Positions 44,437-56,484 of a stretch of DNA of 60,000 bases are shown in pieces (the first letter of the stretch is position 1; every line of letters starts with the position of its first letter). Origin of the DNA: Tubulanus polymorphus (lineage: Eukaryota > Nemertea > Palaeonemertea > Tubulaniformes > Tubulanidae); assembly GCF_964204645.1 (NCBI RefSeq), contig NC_134034.1, positions 11,744,462-11,804,461 of the forward strand, written 5' to 3'. The notes under the pieces are model-generated. The model did no database searches and had not been told where the DNA came from. It saw only the letters and a program-made list of their open reading frames with translations. The translations under genes and the position numbers were made by a program.

Positions 44437-44599
44437 TCGGGAAACAGCCGACTATGTCGACTATATTCAACGTCGCTTCGGGTGACTTATTATCAACGTA
44501 CTTAAATACGTTGATAGAAATGTACCGGGCAGCGGCTGGGACTGTTACCGAACCCGAAAATGTTTGCGTATCGAAAAAGTCAACGTTAGCTTTGAACAT
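44437..44599 (-). CDS. Discoidin-like module, C-terminal part
   Basis: The acceptor ttctag and donor GTAAGA bound 163 bases, phase 0 in and phase 1 out. Strands SGSVTVPAA, RYISINVFKY and NIVDIVGCF close the module with its final Cys. The ATG at its start is an internal Met, not an initiator: the upstream frame is continuous. Confidence 0.83.
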
Positions 44600-44687
44600 C
44601 TAGAAAATAATCACAGCAACAAATACATAGTCATTTTCAAGTTTGCGTCGTGTTTAATGCTCCGCCGAATGCCGAATGTAAACATAC

Positions 44688-44974
44688 CTTTACCGCACCA
44701 TTTTCACGAATACTCGTGAAGAAATTACCATCGCTGCTATATTTGATCGTGAATTGCTCAATGTTAGTTGGAATCAACGTAAGACCGGTAACGTTTATGG
44801 GCACGGTAAATTTGAACACAAGACTTGGTTTGTTTTCTTTCGTAGATACGGTCAATCCATTTTTGACAATATCGCTGAGCGTAAAGGTATTGATGATTTT
44901 GTTGTTGTTGGCTTTTAGTACAACACTTTCAATGAGGTTGTCGTTTATATTGACGAGTGAATCCGTGCATTTTT
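44688..44974 (-). CDS. Discoidin-like module, N-terminal part
   Basis: The acceptor taacag and donor GTATGT bound 287 bases. Opens KCTDSLVNIND, with LVFKFTVPI, FTIKYSSDGNFF (the DG turn) and several N-glycosylation sequons. The intron position matches the modules at 4470 and 58222. Confidence 0.85.
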
Positions 44975-45064
44975 CTGTTAATTGAAAGTAAAAGGAAATA
45001 GTAATTTTTGTTACATGCTATATAGATACATCTAACGCAACTGTAAACAATAGTAAAATATTAC

Positions 45065-45709
45065 CTTGACTTCGGGGAACTGTTGTTGTTGTTTGAACTG
45101 TTGTCGATGGATATGTAACTATTGTTGATTTTGTGGAATGAGAAAATGGCGGAAACGTCTCAGGAGCAACCGAACCTGTAGTAGATATGGAAGTTCCTAT
45201 AGTAGTTGTTGGTCCTGTTCCTACGGTAGTTGTGCCAGGTATTCCAACAGTAGTTGAAACTCCTGGAGTTCCTACAGTAGTTGAAACTCCTGGTGTTCCT
45301 ACAGTAGTTGAAGCTGCTGGTGTTCCTACAGTAGTTGAAGCTGCTGGTGTTCCTATAGTAGTTGTTGGTCCTATTCCTACGGTAGTTGTGCCTGGTATTC
45401 CAACAGTAGTTGAAACTCCTGGAGTTCCTACAGTAGTTGAAACTGCTGGTGTTCCTACAGTAGTTGAAACTGCTGGTGTTCCTACAGTAGTTGTTGCTGC
45501 TGGTGTTCCTACAGTAGTTGAAGCTGCTGGTGTTCCTACAGTAGTTGAAACTCCTGGTGGTCCTGCAGTAGTTGTTGGTCCAGGTGTTCCAACAGTAGTT
45601 GAAGGTCTAGAAGTTCCCACAGTAGTTGTTGGTCGAGGTGTTCCAGTTATAGTTGGGGTTGTGACAATTACTAGAGCTGATGTTGTGCTGATTGTTGTTG
45701 ATGTTGTAC
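45065..45709 (-). CDS. PTS exon, 0.65 kb
   Basis: The acceptor tttag and donor GTAATA bound 215 codons, phase 1 ends. Starts GTTSTTISTTS, like the exon at 1019, then GTPAASTTV and related units in two similar blocks each ending with GPTTTIGT, and closes with a Thr/Val tail. Confidence 0.87.
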
Positions 45710-45853
45710 CTAAAATGTTTCACCGTTTGTTGTATATGAATATCGTATTTAATCTGTTTCTTTGTTATTAAAGTGAATATTTGCTATGTTATGATATAAT
45801 GCAATACGAAGGAAAAACTTAGATGAATACGACTCGATGTATTTGTAACAAAC

Positions 45854-48800
45854 CTGATGTGGTTAGAGCTGGTGTTCCAACAGTAGTTGTCGGCACAGCT
45901 GTTCCTATGGTGGTTGTTTGTCTTGGTGTTCCAACTGTGGTCGTACCTGAAGGTGTTCCTACAGTAGTTGAAACTCCTGGTGTTCCTACAGTAGTTGTGC
46001 CTGGTGTTCCTACAGTAGTTGAAACTCCTGGTGTTCCTACAGTAGTTGTGCCTGGTGTTCCTATAGTAGTTGAAGCTGCTGGTGTTCCTACAGTAGTTGA
46101 AACTCCTGGTGTTCCTACAGTAGTTGTGCCTGGTGTTCCTGCAGTAGTTGAAGCTGCTGGTGTTCCTACAGTAGTTGTGCCTGGTGTTCCTATAGTAGTT
46201 GAAGCTGCTGGTGTTCCTACAGTAGTTGTGCCTGGTGTTCCTATAGTAGTTGAAGCTGCTGGTGTTCCTGCAGTAGTTGTAGCTGCTGGTATTCCTACAG
46301 TAGTTGAAACTCCTGGTGTTCCTACAGTAGTTGTGCCTGGTGTTCCTATAGTAGTTGAAACTCCTGGTGTTCCTACAGTAGTTGTGCCTGGTGTTCCTAC
46401 AGTAGTTGAAACTGCTGGTGTTCCAACAGTAGTTGTTGCTGCCGGTGTTCCTACAGTAGTTGAAACTCCTGGTGTTCCTACAGTAGTTGTGCCTGGTGTT
46501 CCTATAGTAGTTGAAGCTGCTGGTATTCCTACAGTAGTTGAAACTCCTGGTGTTCCTACAGTAGTTGTGCCTGGTGTTCCTATAGTAGTTGAAACTCCTG
46601 GTGTTCCTACAGTAGTTGTTGCTGCCGGTGTTCCTACAGTAGTTGAAACTCCTGGTGTTCCTACAGTAGTTGAAGCTGCTGGTATTCCTACAGAAGTTGA
46701 AGCTGCTGGTGTTCCTACAGTAGTTGAAACTCCTGGTGTTCCTACAGTAGTTGTGCCTGGTGTTCCTATAGTAGTTGAAACTCCTGGTGTTCCTACGGTA
46801 GTTGTTGCTGCTGTTGTTCCTACAGTAGTTGAAGCTGCTGGTGTTCCTACAGTAGTTGAAGCTGCTGGTGTTCCTACGGTAGTTGTGCCTGGTGTTCCTA
46901 TAGTAGTTGAAGCTGCTGGTGTTCCTACAGTAGTTGTGCCTGGTGTTCCTATAGTAGTTGAAGCTGCTGGTGTTCCTACAGTAGTTGTACCTGGTGTTCC
47001 TACAGTAGTTGAAACTGCTGGTGTTCCAACAGTAGTTGAAACTGCTGGTGTTCCAACAGTAGTTATTGCTGCCGGTGTTCCTACAGTAGTTGAAACTCCT
47101 GGTGTTCCTACAGTAGTTGTGCCTGGTGTTCCTATAGTAGTTGAAGCTGCTGGTGTTCCTACAGTAGTTGAAGCTGCTGGTGTTCCTATAGTAGTTGAAG
47201 CTGCTGGTGTTCCTACAGTAGTTGAAGCTGCTGGTGTTCCTACAGTAGTTGAAACTCCTGGTGTTCCTACAGTAGTTGTGCCTGGTGTTCCTACAGTAGT
47301 TGTACCTGGTGTTCCTATAGTAGTTGAAACTCCTGGTGTTCCTACAGTAGTTGTACCTGGTGTTCCTACAGTAGTTGAAACTGCTGGTGTTCCAACAGTA
47401 GTTGAAACTGCTGGTGTTCCAACAGTAGTTGTTGCTGCCGGTGTTCCTACAGTAGTTGAAACTCCTGGTGTTCCTACAGTAGTTGTGCCTGGTGTTCCTA
47501 TAGTAGTTGAAGCTGCTGGTGTTCCTACAGTAGTTGTACCTGGTGTTCCTACAGTAGTTGAAACTCCTGGTGTTCCTACAGTAGTTGTGCCTGGTGTTCC
47601 TATAGTAGTTGAAACTCCTGGTGTTCCTACAGTAGTTGTACCTGGTGTTCCTACAGTAGTTGAAACTGCTGGTGTTCCAACAGTAGTTGTTGCTGCCGGT
47701 GTTCCTACAGTAGTTGAAACTCCTGGTGTTCCTACAGTAGTTGTGCCTGGTGTTCCTATAGTAGTTGAAGCTGCTGGTGTTCCTACAGTAGTTGAAGCTG
47801 CTGGTGTTCCTAATGTAGTTGAAGCTGCTGGTGTTCCTACAGTAGTTGTAGCTGCTGGTATTCCTACAGTAGTTGAAACTCCTGGTGTTCCTACAGTAGT
47901 TGTGCCTGGTGTTCCTACAGTAGTTGAAACTGCTGGTGTTCCTACAGTAGTTGAAGCTGCTGGTATTCCTACAGTAGTTGAAACTCCTGGTGTTCCTACA
48001 GTAGTTGTGCCTGGTGTTCCTACAGTAGTTGTGCCTGGTGTTCCTATAGTAGTTGAAACTCCTGGTGTTCCTACAGTAGTTGTACCTGGTGTTCCTACAG
48101 TAGTTGAAACTGCTGGTGTTCCAACAGTAGTTGAAACTGCTGGTGTTCCAACAGTAGTTGTTGCTGCCGGTGTTCCTACAGTAGTTGAAACTCCTGGTGT
48201 TCCTACAGTAGTTGTGCCTGGTGTTCCTATAGTAGTTGAAGCTGCTGGTGTTCCTACAGTAGTTGAAGCTGCTGGTGTTCCTATAGTAGTTGAAGCTGCT
48301 GGTGTTCCTACAGTAGTTGAAACTCCTGGTGTTCCTACAGTAGTTGTACCTGGTGTTCCTACAGTAGTTGAAACTCCTGGTGTTCCTACAGTAGTTGTGC
48401 CTGGTGTTCCTATAGTAGTTGAAACTCCTGGTGTTCCTACAGTAGTTGTACCTGGTGTTCCTACAGTAGTTGAAACTGCTGGTGTTCCAACAGTAGTTGT
48501 TGCTGCCGGTGTTCCTACAGTAGTTGAAACTCCTGGTGTTCCTACAGTAGTTGTGCCTGGTGTTCCTATAGTAGTTGAAGCTGCTGGTGTTCCTACAGTA
48601 GTTGAAGCTGCTGGTGTTCCTATAGTAGTTGAAGCTGCTGGTGTTCCTACAGTAGTTGTAGCTGCTGGTATTCCTACAGTAGTTGAAACTCCTGGTGTTC
48701 CTACAGTAGTTGTGCCTGGTGTTCCTACAGTAGTTGAAACTGCTGGTGTTCCTACAGTAGTTGAAGCTGCTGGTATTCCTACAGTAGTTGAAACTCCTGG

Positions 48801-49795
48801 TGTTCCAACAGTAGTTGTGCCTGGTGTTCCTACAGTAGTTGAAACTGCTGGTGTTCCTACAGTAGTTGTGCCTGGTGTTCCTACAGTAGTTGAAACTGCT
48901 GGTGTTCCTACAGTAGTTGAAGCTGCTGGTGTTCCTACAGTAGTTGTGCCTGGTGTTCCTACAGTAGTTGAAACTGCTGGTGTTCCTACAGTAGTTGAAG
49001 CTGCTGGTATTCCTACAGTAGTTGAAACTCCTGGTGTTCCAACAGTAGTTGTGCCTGGTGTTCCTACAGTAGTTGAAACTGCTGGTGTTCCTACAGTAGT
49101 TGTGCCTGGTGTTCCTACAGTAGTTGAAACTGCTGGTGTTCCTACAGTAGTTGTGCCTGGTGTTCCTACAGTAGTTGAAACTGCTGGTGTTCCTACAGTA
49201 GTTGTGCCTGGTGTTCCTACAGTAGTTGAAACTGCTGGTATTCCTACAGTAGTTGTTGCTGCCGGTGTTCCTACAGTAGTTGAAGCTGCTGGTGTTCCTA
49301 CAGTAGTTGAAGCTGCTGGTGTTCCTACAGTAGTTGTGCCTGGTGTTCCTACAGTAGTTGAAACTGCTGGTGTTCCTACAGTAGTTGTGCCTGGTGTTCC
49401 TACAGTAGTTGAAACTGCTGGTGTTCCTACAGTAGTTGATGCTGCTGGTATTCCTACAGTAGTTGAAACTCCTGGTGTTCCTACAGTAGTTGTGCCTGGT
49501 GTTCCTACAGTAGTTGAAACTGCTGGTGTTCCTACAGTAGTTGTGCCTGGTGTTCCTACAGTAGTTGAAACTGCTGGTGTTCCTACAGTAGTTGTGCCTG
49601 GTGTTCCTACAGTAGTTGAAACTGCTGGTGTTCCTACAGTAGTTGATGCTGCTGGTATTCCTACAGTAGTTGAAACTCCTGGTGTTCCTACAGTAGTTGT
49701 GCCTGGTGTTCCTATAGTAGTTGAAACTGCTGGTGTTCCTACTGTAGTTGTTACTCCTGGTGTTCCTATAGTAGTAGCAGGCCCATGTGTTGTAC
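45854..49795 (-). CDS. 3.9 kb PTS exon, 8 and 9 residue units (about 1,314 residues)
   Basis: The acceptor cctctag bounds the start; the donor is the weak GTTTGT. Phase 1 ends. Mixed 24 and 27 base units (GTPGTTTV, GTPAASTTV, GTPGVSTTV). Higher-order blocks of roughly 0.7-0.8 kb recur, for example 47250-47700 with 47980-48430. In-frame start codons are absent on the minus strand, so only the antisense frame looks like a gene at first sight. Confidence 0.85.
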
Positions 49796-49936
49796 CTAGA
49801 GGTGTTGATAAGACCGATTATGAGATAGTTTGTGAGCTTATTCTTTATGTCAAGTGCCGTTTAAACTTTGTTTTAACTATGAATTTTGTAATTTGATCGT
49901 ATTTTCCATTTTTGTGAATCAGGTCGATAAGATTTG

Positions 49937-50317
49937 TACGGAAGCCCCTAGGTGACATACGAGAAAGTTTTTTCACAATTTCTGGTGTTCATAATAAGTC
50001 GAATTTCGACATAATAAGTCGAATTTCGTGTTAATTAAGTCGAATTTTGACTTAATAAGTCGAAATTCGACATAACAAGTCGAATTTCGTGTTAATCAAG
50101 TCGAATTTCGAGTTAATTAAGTCGAATTTCGAGTTTTATTTTCATGTCGAATTTGGACTTATTAAGTCGAAATTCGACTTGATTAACACGAAATTCGACT
50201 TATTAAGTCGAAATTCGACTTAATTAACACGAAATTCGACTTATTAAGTCGAAATTCGACTTAATAAGTCGAAATTATGAAAAAAATTATCTCATATGTC
50301 ACCTAGGGGCTTCCGTA
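49937..50317. mobile_element. MITE with terminal inverted repeats and target duplication
   Basis: A 381-base element whose ends, tacggaagcccctaggtgac and its complement, are inverted repeats of about 45 bases. Flanking gatttg at 49931-49936 and 50318-50323 looks like a 6-base target duplication. The interior is a dense set of direct and inverted aagtcgaaattcgactta units. No coding capacity. It lies in the intron between exons 51157 and 49795. Confidence 0.85.
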
Positions 50318-50899
50318 GATTTGAGCATGAATTCGGAAAAAGATTAATCGAACTAAATTAACCTGAAACAACCACTCAAATTAACAACCGAATTCATCTC
50401 GAAGTGGAGAATAAGGTTATGGCAAATTGGATTCAGATCCACTAAGTTGATTCCAGTTGACCGTGCCATCGAGACAAATTAGTAACGAACTGTGGAACCG
50501 GATCTTGGTTTTTATGGTAAAAGTTATAGAGCAATTCTAAACGCATATATATATATATATATCAATCGCTACAGTAATAAGCACTAATAATAAGCACTAG
50601 AAAGAGAAACGACATCTTTAATACTAGGACAATTCATTTCAGTCACAGATATCTATAAGCAAAAGATCCAGTTATATTTCTGAACCATTTAAACCACTGA
50701 AATCATTGAGACGATGCACGATAGATCATAAATCGCATTCGATTGACGTAACTTCTCCATCCACCCAAGAAACACGTATTGTACTCAGAGAATTAAACAT
50801 AGCCTTTCCAAGTCCGACATATTATCTATAGCAAGTGATTGGACAACTATATCATTTGAAATAGATTGATTATATAAATGAGACTCGGCGACCTAATCT

Positions 50900-51000
50900 G
50901 CCAGCGCTGGACGCGAAACGGATAATACAAAAATCTATATAACTTTTTACTGACGAAAGCGATAAGCAAGAAGCGGACATTACATTTGACTTACTAACAT
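50900..51000. repeat. Diverged partial copy of the flank of the 10-Cys exon
   Basis: gaaacggataatac, gcggacattacattt and the donor-side string gacttactaac repeat the sequence at 51066-51160. The copy stops where the exon body would begin. Confidence 0.65.
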
Positions 51001-51156
51001 AACAACAAATCTATTGATGAATTATATAGATGGTATTTGTCAACAACAAGCAGCCACCGCTGAGTCCGAAACGGATAATACACAAACGCATCTATCTGAC
51101 TTTGAACTGGCGAAAGCGACAATAATACCAAAGCGGACATTACATTTTTGACTTAC

Positions 51157-51312
51157 TAACACAACTGGGTTCGGTAGTGTTTTGGCAATAAGTTCTACCG
51201 TTAAACTCAAAACCTTCAAAACCATTTGGGCATTTACAGAACCTGCAGAGCTCGTTATACGTGACGTCACCCAAGCATTTGCATCCGGTGCAAATGCAAA
51301 AAGTTTTACATT
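51157..51312 (-). CDS. 10-Cys module exon, copy identical to 18995-19150
   Basis: A 156-base exon (acceptor tgtatag, donor GTAAGT), phase 1 ends. The protein is the same as its 19 kb copy. It feeds the PTS exon at 49795 across the MITE-bearing intron. Confidence 0.85.
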
Positions 51313-51407
51313 CTATACAAAATGAATATAACACAGGAAACTTTAACAATTGATGAAATGTACACGTCCCTGAGCGATGTCATTAAACGGTGCAGCAAAC
51401 AACTCAC

Positions 51408-51461
51408 GTCCATAGGTAACTGTTGTAGAAGTTGTTGTAACTGCGAATTCGCTAACACCCC
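51408..51461 (-). CDS. 18-codon PTS linker exon
   Basis: A 54-base exon, copy of 19246-19299, starting GVSEFAV. Acceptor taacag, donor GTGAGT. Confidence 0.78.
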
Positions 51462-51728
51462 CTGTTAAATAATTTTGAAACAGATTACTCGCCTGATCTT
51501 GTAAACAGGTGTTTAGAGATTTGAATCATAATTTTGTAAAACCATAGCAGCTTTTGCGAAAACTAACAGTTTTGGAAGAGAACACATTGTTAATCACGCA
51601 GTGGCAAAGAGAAAATACATTATTCGAATATCAATGAATTGACAAGGTTGATGTAGAATTGCTGCTGAAGTGAAGTAAAAGATGTTAGATATTGTTTCGG
51701 GTACCAGAATCGGGAGATTTTTGCCTAC

Positions 51729-52394
51729 CTACAGTAGTTGTTGTCCCTACAGTAGTTGTTGGTGCTGGTGTGGCCAAAGTAGTTGTTGTTCCTAGTGTCC
51801 CTATAACTGTTGTAGTTCCTGGTGTACTGGTGGTAGTACTAGGTTTTAGTGTTCCTACAGTTGTTGTTGGTGCGCGGGTACTTTCAGTAGGTTGAATACC
51901 GATGCATGCATTGATTACAACATCAGATATTATTGGTTGTGTTTTCTTGTTTCCAACGATCGAAATCCTTATGAATGGTTCGTTAACATCCGGTCCGAAA
52001 TGGTACACGATGCTTCCATTGAATTGTTTCCATTTGTGTTCCCTTTTGTACTTGCTTCCGTCTTTGCTAGTGAGCAGTTGAACTTTGGCCACCGATTGAG
52101 GTTTAAATGAAATCCATCTCAGTTGTACTTTTGTTGCAGATTTGATTTCGTAGGTGATATCCCCTTTTTTATTGTTTGTTGGTGGTGACCACAACCCCCC
52201 TACGCTTTTTAGTGACTTGTAGCCATCTTTTGGGTCATTTATTTGAAAATTAGTCGAGACAGAATCGAAAGTTGTTGGTATACAAAGCTCGGGGCTTGTC
52301 GTTATTTTAGTCGTCGTTTGCGTGGTTGTTGCAGCTGGTTTTGTCGGTTTCGTAGGAGTAGTATTCGTAGTTGATGGTGTAATCGTGGATGTTT
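51729..52394 (-). CDS. PTS linker, discoidin-like module and PTS tail in one exon (second copy)
   Basis: A 666-base exon, copy of 19567-20232. Differences include TNNKKGD for TNKKTGD, VYHFGPD for VYSFGSD and VGNKK for VGKKK. Module borders are ELCIP and VINACIGIQ. Acceptor gatag, donor GTAGGC. Confidence 0.88.
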
Positions 52395-52694
52395 CTATCA
52401 GGAAAACGAACAGAACATTATCTCAAAAGTAAATCTAGTTACACACACGTCTATTCTAGATCATCACAAATGAATAAAACAAAATGAGATATTGCAAAAG
52501 GAATCAAACATACGGTATGAATTAATCTTTTTTAAAAGGTTTATAAATGTCATATGCTATGTAGGTACAATATGAATACACATAATACAAATATCATTGA
52601 ATTAGTGATGCTACAATGTCTGTTTATCTACAGTGGAAAAGTGTATGATGTTGGGGATACTGTTATAATCAATCATCCAGGAGTGTTTGCATAC
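52395..52694 (-). other. Intron of 300 bases
   Basis: The first 100 bases match the intron at 20233-20335; the remainder is unrelated to the 20 kb copy, marking the duplication breakpoint. Confidence 0.7.
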
Positions 52695-55475
52695 CTAAAA
52701 TTGTAGTTGACCCTAACGTTCCTACAGTAGTCGTAGGTCCTGGAGCTCTTAGAGTAGTTGTACCTGGTGTTCCTATAGTAGTTGTACCTGGTGTTCCTAC
52801 ACTAGTTGTACCTGGTGTTCCTATAGTAGTTGTTGGTGCAGGTGTTCCTACAGTAGTTATACCTGGTGTTCCTACAGTAGTTGTACCTGGTGTTCCTACA
52901 ATTGTTGTTGTAGTCGTCGATTCTGTGAATTCAGGTGGAGTTTGTGGTGCCACAATAGGTGTAGTAGCTGTACCTGGTGTTCCTACAGTAGTTGTACCTG
53001 GTGTTCGTACAGTAGTTGTACCTGGTGTTCGTACAGTAGTTGTACCTGGTGTTCGTACAGTAGTTGTACCTGGTGTTCGTACAGTAGTTGTACCTGGTGT
53101 TCCTACAATTGTTGTTGTAGTCGTCGATTCTGTGAATTCAGGTGGAGTTTGTGGTGCCACAATAGGTGTTGTAGTAGTTGTACCTGGTGTTCCTACAGTA
53201 GTTATACCTGGTGTTCCTACAGTAGTTGTACCTGGTGTTCCTACAGTAGTTGTACCTGGTGTTCCTACAGTAGTTGTACCTGGTGTTCCTATAGTAGTTG
53301 TACCTGGTGTTCCTACAGTAGTTATACCTGGTGTTCCTACAGTAGTTATACCTGGTGTTCCTACAGTAGTTGTACCTGGTGTTCCTATAGTAGTTGTACC
53401 TGGTGTTCCTACACTAGTTGTACCTGGTGTTCCTATAGTAGTTGTTGGTGCAGGTGTTCCTACAGTAGTTGTACCTGGTGTTCCTACACTAGTTGTACCT
53501 GGTGTTCCTATAGTAGTTGTTGGTGCAGGTGTTCCTACAGTAGTTATACCTGGTGTTCCTACAGTAGTTGTACCTGATGTTGCTACAGTAGTTGTACCTG
53601 GTGTTCCTACAATTGTTGTTGTAGTCGTCGATTCTGTGAATTCAGGTGGAGTTTGTGGTGCCACACTAGGTGTTGTAGTAGTTGTACCTGGTGTTCCTAC
53701 AGTAGTTGTACCTGGTGTTCCTACAGTAGTTGTACCTGGTGTTCCTACAGTAGTTGTACCTGGTGTTCCTACAATTGTTGTTGTAGTCGTCGATTCTGTG
53801 AATTCAGGTGGAGTTTGTGGTGCCACACTAGGTGTTGTAGTAGTTGTACCTGGTGTTCCTACAGTAGTTATACCTGGTGTTCCTACAGTAGTTGTACCTG
53901 GTGTTCCTATAGTAGTTGTACTTGGTGATCCTACAGTAGTTGTACCTGGTGTTCCTACAATTGTTGTTGTAGTCGTTGATTCTGTGAATTCAGGTGGAGT
54001 TTGTGGTGCCACAATAGGTGTGGTAGTAGTTATACCTGGTGTTCCTACGGTAGTTGTACCTGGTGTTCCTACAGCAGTTGTACCTGGTGTTCCTACAGTA
54101 GTTGTACCTGGTGTTCCTACAGTAGTTGTACCTGGTGTTCCTACAGTAGTTGTACCTGGTGTTCCTACAGTAGTTGTACCTTGTGTTCCTACAATTGTTG
54201 TTGTAGTCGTCGATTCTGAGAATTCAGGTGGAGTTTGTGGTGCCACAATAGGTGTAGTAGCTGTACCTGGCGTTCCAACAGTAGTTGTACCTGGCGTTCC
54301 TATAGTAGTTGTGCCTGGTGTTCCTATAGTAGTTGTACCTGGTGTTCCTACAGTAGTTATACCTGGTGTTCCTACAGTAGTTGTACCTGGTGTTCCTACA
54401 GTAGTTATACCTGGTGTTCCTATAGTAGTTGTACCTGGTGTTCCTACAGTAGTTATACCTGGTGTTCCTACAGTAGTTGTACTTGGTGTTCCTACAGTAG
54501 TTGTACCTGGTGTTCCTACAATTGTTGTTGTAGTCGTCGATTCTGTGAATTCAGGTGGAGTTTGTGGTGCCACACTAGGTGTTGTAGTAGTTGTACCTGG
54601 TGTTCCTACAGTAGTTATACCTGGTGTTCCTATAGTAGTTGTACCTGGTGTTCCTACAGTAGTTGTACCTGGTGTTCCTACAATTGTTGTTGTAGTCGTC
54701 GATTCAGTGAATTCAGGTGGAGTTTGTGGTGCCACACTAGGTGTAGTAGTTGTACCTGGTGTTCCTACAGTAGTTGTACCTGGTGTTGCTACAGTAGTTG
54801 TACCTGGTGTTCCTACAGTAGTTGTACCTGGTGTTCCTACAATTGTTGTTGTAGTCGTCGATTCAGTGAATTCAGGTGGAGTTTGTGGTGCCACAATAGG
54901 TGTAGTAGCTGTACCTGGTGTTCCTACAGTAGTTATACCTGGTGTTCCTATAGTAGTTGTGCCTGGTGTTCCTACAGTAGTTGTACCTGGTGTTCCTATA
55001 GTAGTTGTACCCGGTGTTCCTACAGTAGTTGTACCTGGTGTTCCTACAGTAGTTGTACCTGGTGTTCCTATAGTAGTTGTACCCGGTGTTCCTACAGTAG
55101 TTGTACCTGGTGTTCCTACAGTAGTTGTACCTGGTGTTCCTACAATTGTTGTTGTAGTCGTCGATTCAGTGAATTCAGGTGGAGTTTGTGGTGCCACACT
55201 AGGTGTTGTAGTAGTTGTACCTGGTGTTCCTACAGTAGTTATACCTGGTGTTCCTACAGTAGTTGTACCTGGTGTTCGTACAGTAGTTGTACCTGGTGTT
55301 CCTACAGTAGTTGTACCTGGTGTTCCTACATTAGTTGTTGTAGTCGTCGATTCTGTGAATTCAGGTGGAGTTTGTGGTGCCACACTAGGTGTTGTAGTAG
55401 TTGTACCTGGTGTTCCTAAAGTAGTTGTTGATCCTTGGCTGCCTAGTTGGGTAGTAGTTGGTATTATTGATGTTC
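52695..55475 (-). CDS. 2.8 kb PTS exon with punctuating cassette (about 927 residues)
   Basis: The acceptor tttag and donor GTATGC bound an exon that is phase 1 at both ends. GTPGTTTV and GTPGITTV units are interrupted eleven times by APQTPPEFTES plus TTTTTIV. It precedes the discoidin-like exon at 52394, exactly as the exon at 20342 precedes 20232, so the ancestral duplication probably included the PTS exon, with the two arrays since rearranged. Confidence 0.88.
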
Positions 55476-55936
55476 CTAAATTATATGCCAAATTTCTTGT
55501 TGCAGTTATATCGTGGGGTGACTATTTGTCATTGAAAGTCATATTTGGTCAAAAGCTCTTTGTGACAGAGGAAACATTGTCATGAAGACTTGAAATACTT
55601 TATAGCGAAAATAGTCAGATGATTATCTTGTAGCGTTACTTCTTAGGTCACCAAAAGCTTCACACTTTACACGAGTCACTGTTACTACATGTATGTTAAC
55701 TTTAACTGCCTCATTGCTATCGATATAAAAAATCTTCGGTTGCTTCAAAGGCAAAAACGCCTAATGTTTACCCACTGTTTTAGATGATTAGCTTAGCCCA
55801 AAGTGTACTAGCAATTCCACGCGTAAGCTGCGTTTATATTTTTACCATACGTATGATATACAGGGCGCATATGCACTATTACTTCAAGTGGCTACACTTT
55901 ATTTCAGATTTAAAGTATAAAATTTGATGTACTTAC
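55476..55936 (-). other. Intron of 461 bases, nothing recognised
   Basis: No element seen. Confidence 0.45.
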
Positions 55937-55969
55937 CAATCGTGGTTGGTGTTGTAACCGGTGTCGTTA
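55937..55969 (-). CDS. 11-codon Thr/Pro linker exon
   Basis: A 33-base exon (acceptor ttttag, donor GTAAGT), phase 1 ends, coding TTPVTTPTT. Confidence 0.65.
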
Positions 55970-56484
55970 CTAAAATTGAATATAAGAAACTAAATGTCAG
56001 TACATCAAAAAGTTTGACTTCGATGAACGTCTTTATACATTTTATGGATGAATTTGCATCCTTTGTCAAAGCTGTGCATTTAAGTTATCATTGGAATAAT
56101 CCAATATGAGAGTTGTACATACTAATACAATAGTAAACATCATTACCGCGATGGCAATTCTGATTACCATCGTGCCAGGAATGAAGCAGGTATGTTGGTG
56201 GACCAGCTTCGCTAGTGTTTCACAAAGGTGCTAAGGAAAACGTTACGGTTTCCCAATTGCTTTGGCTTTTTCTGCGAGCATTGCACAGGATAGCGCAAGG
56301 ACTTACCTGATTTAGATGTGTCCGCTAAATGAGCAAAGATAAATTGTCTAAGAAGTCGCAGGGTTCGCATAAATAGCAATTCATTTTCGTTATCAATGAG
56401 AAAATAAGAATAATGAGACCATTACCTTTTATAAAGATCAGATTAAAGAGAGTCCAAATAGAAATCAAAATGACAACCAAATAC
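55970..56484 (-). other. Intron of 515 bases, nothing recognised
   Basis: No element seen. Confidence 0.45.

Larger units (their letters stand above)
51030..52497. repeat. Segmental duplication, copy 2
   Basis: Closely matches 18866-20335, carrying the exons at 51157, 51408 and 51729. Divergence is low in introns as well as exons, so the event is recent or the copies are homogenised. Confidence 0.93.

Noticed and set aside
44399-44599. Start of a separate small gene at the ATG at 44599
   Set aside because: The ATG follows a splice acceptor and the upstream exon joins it in phase 0, completing a discoidin-like module.
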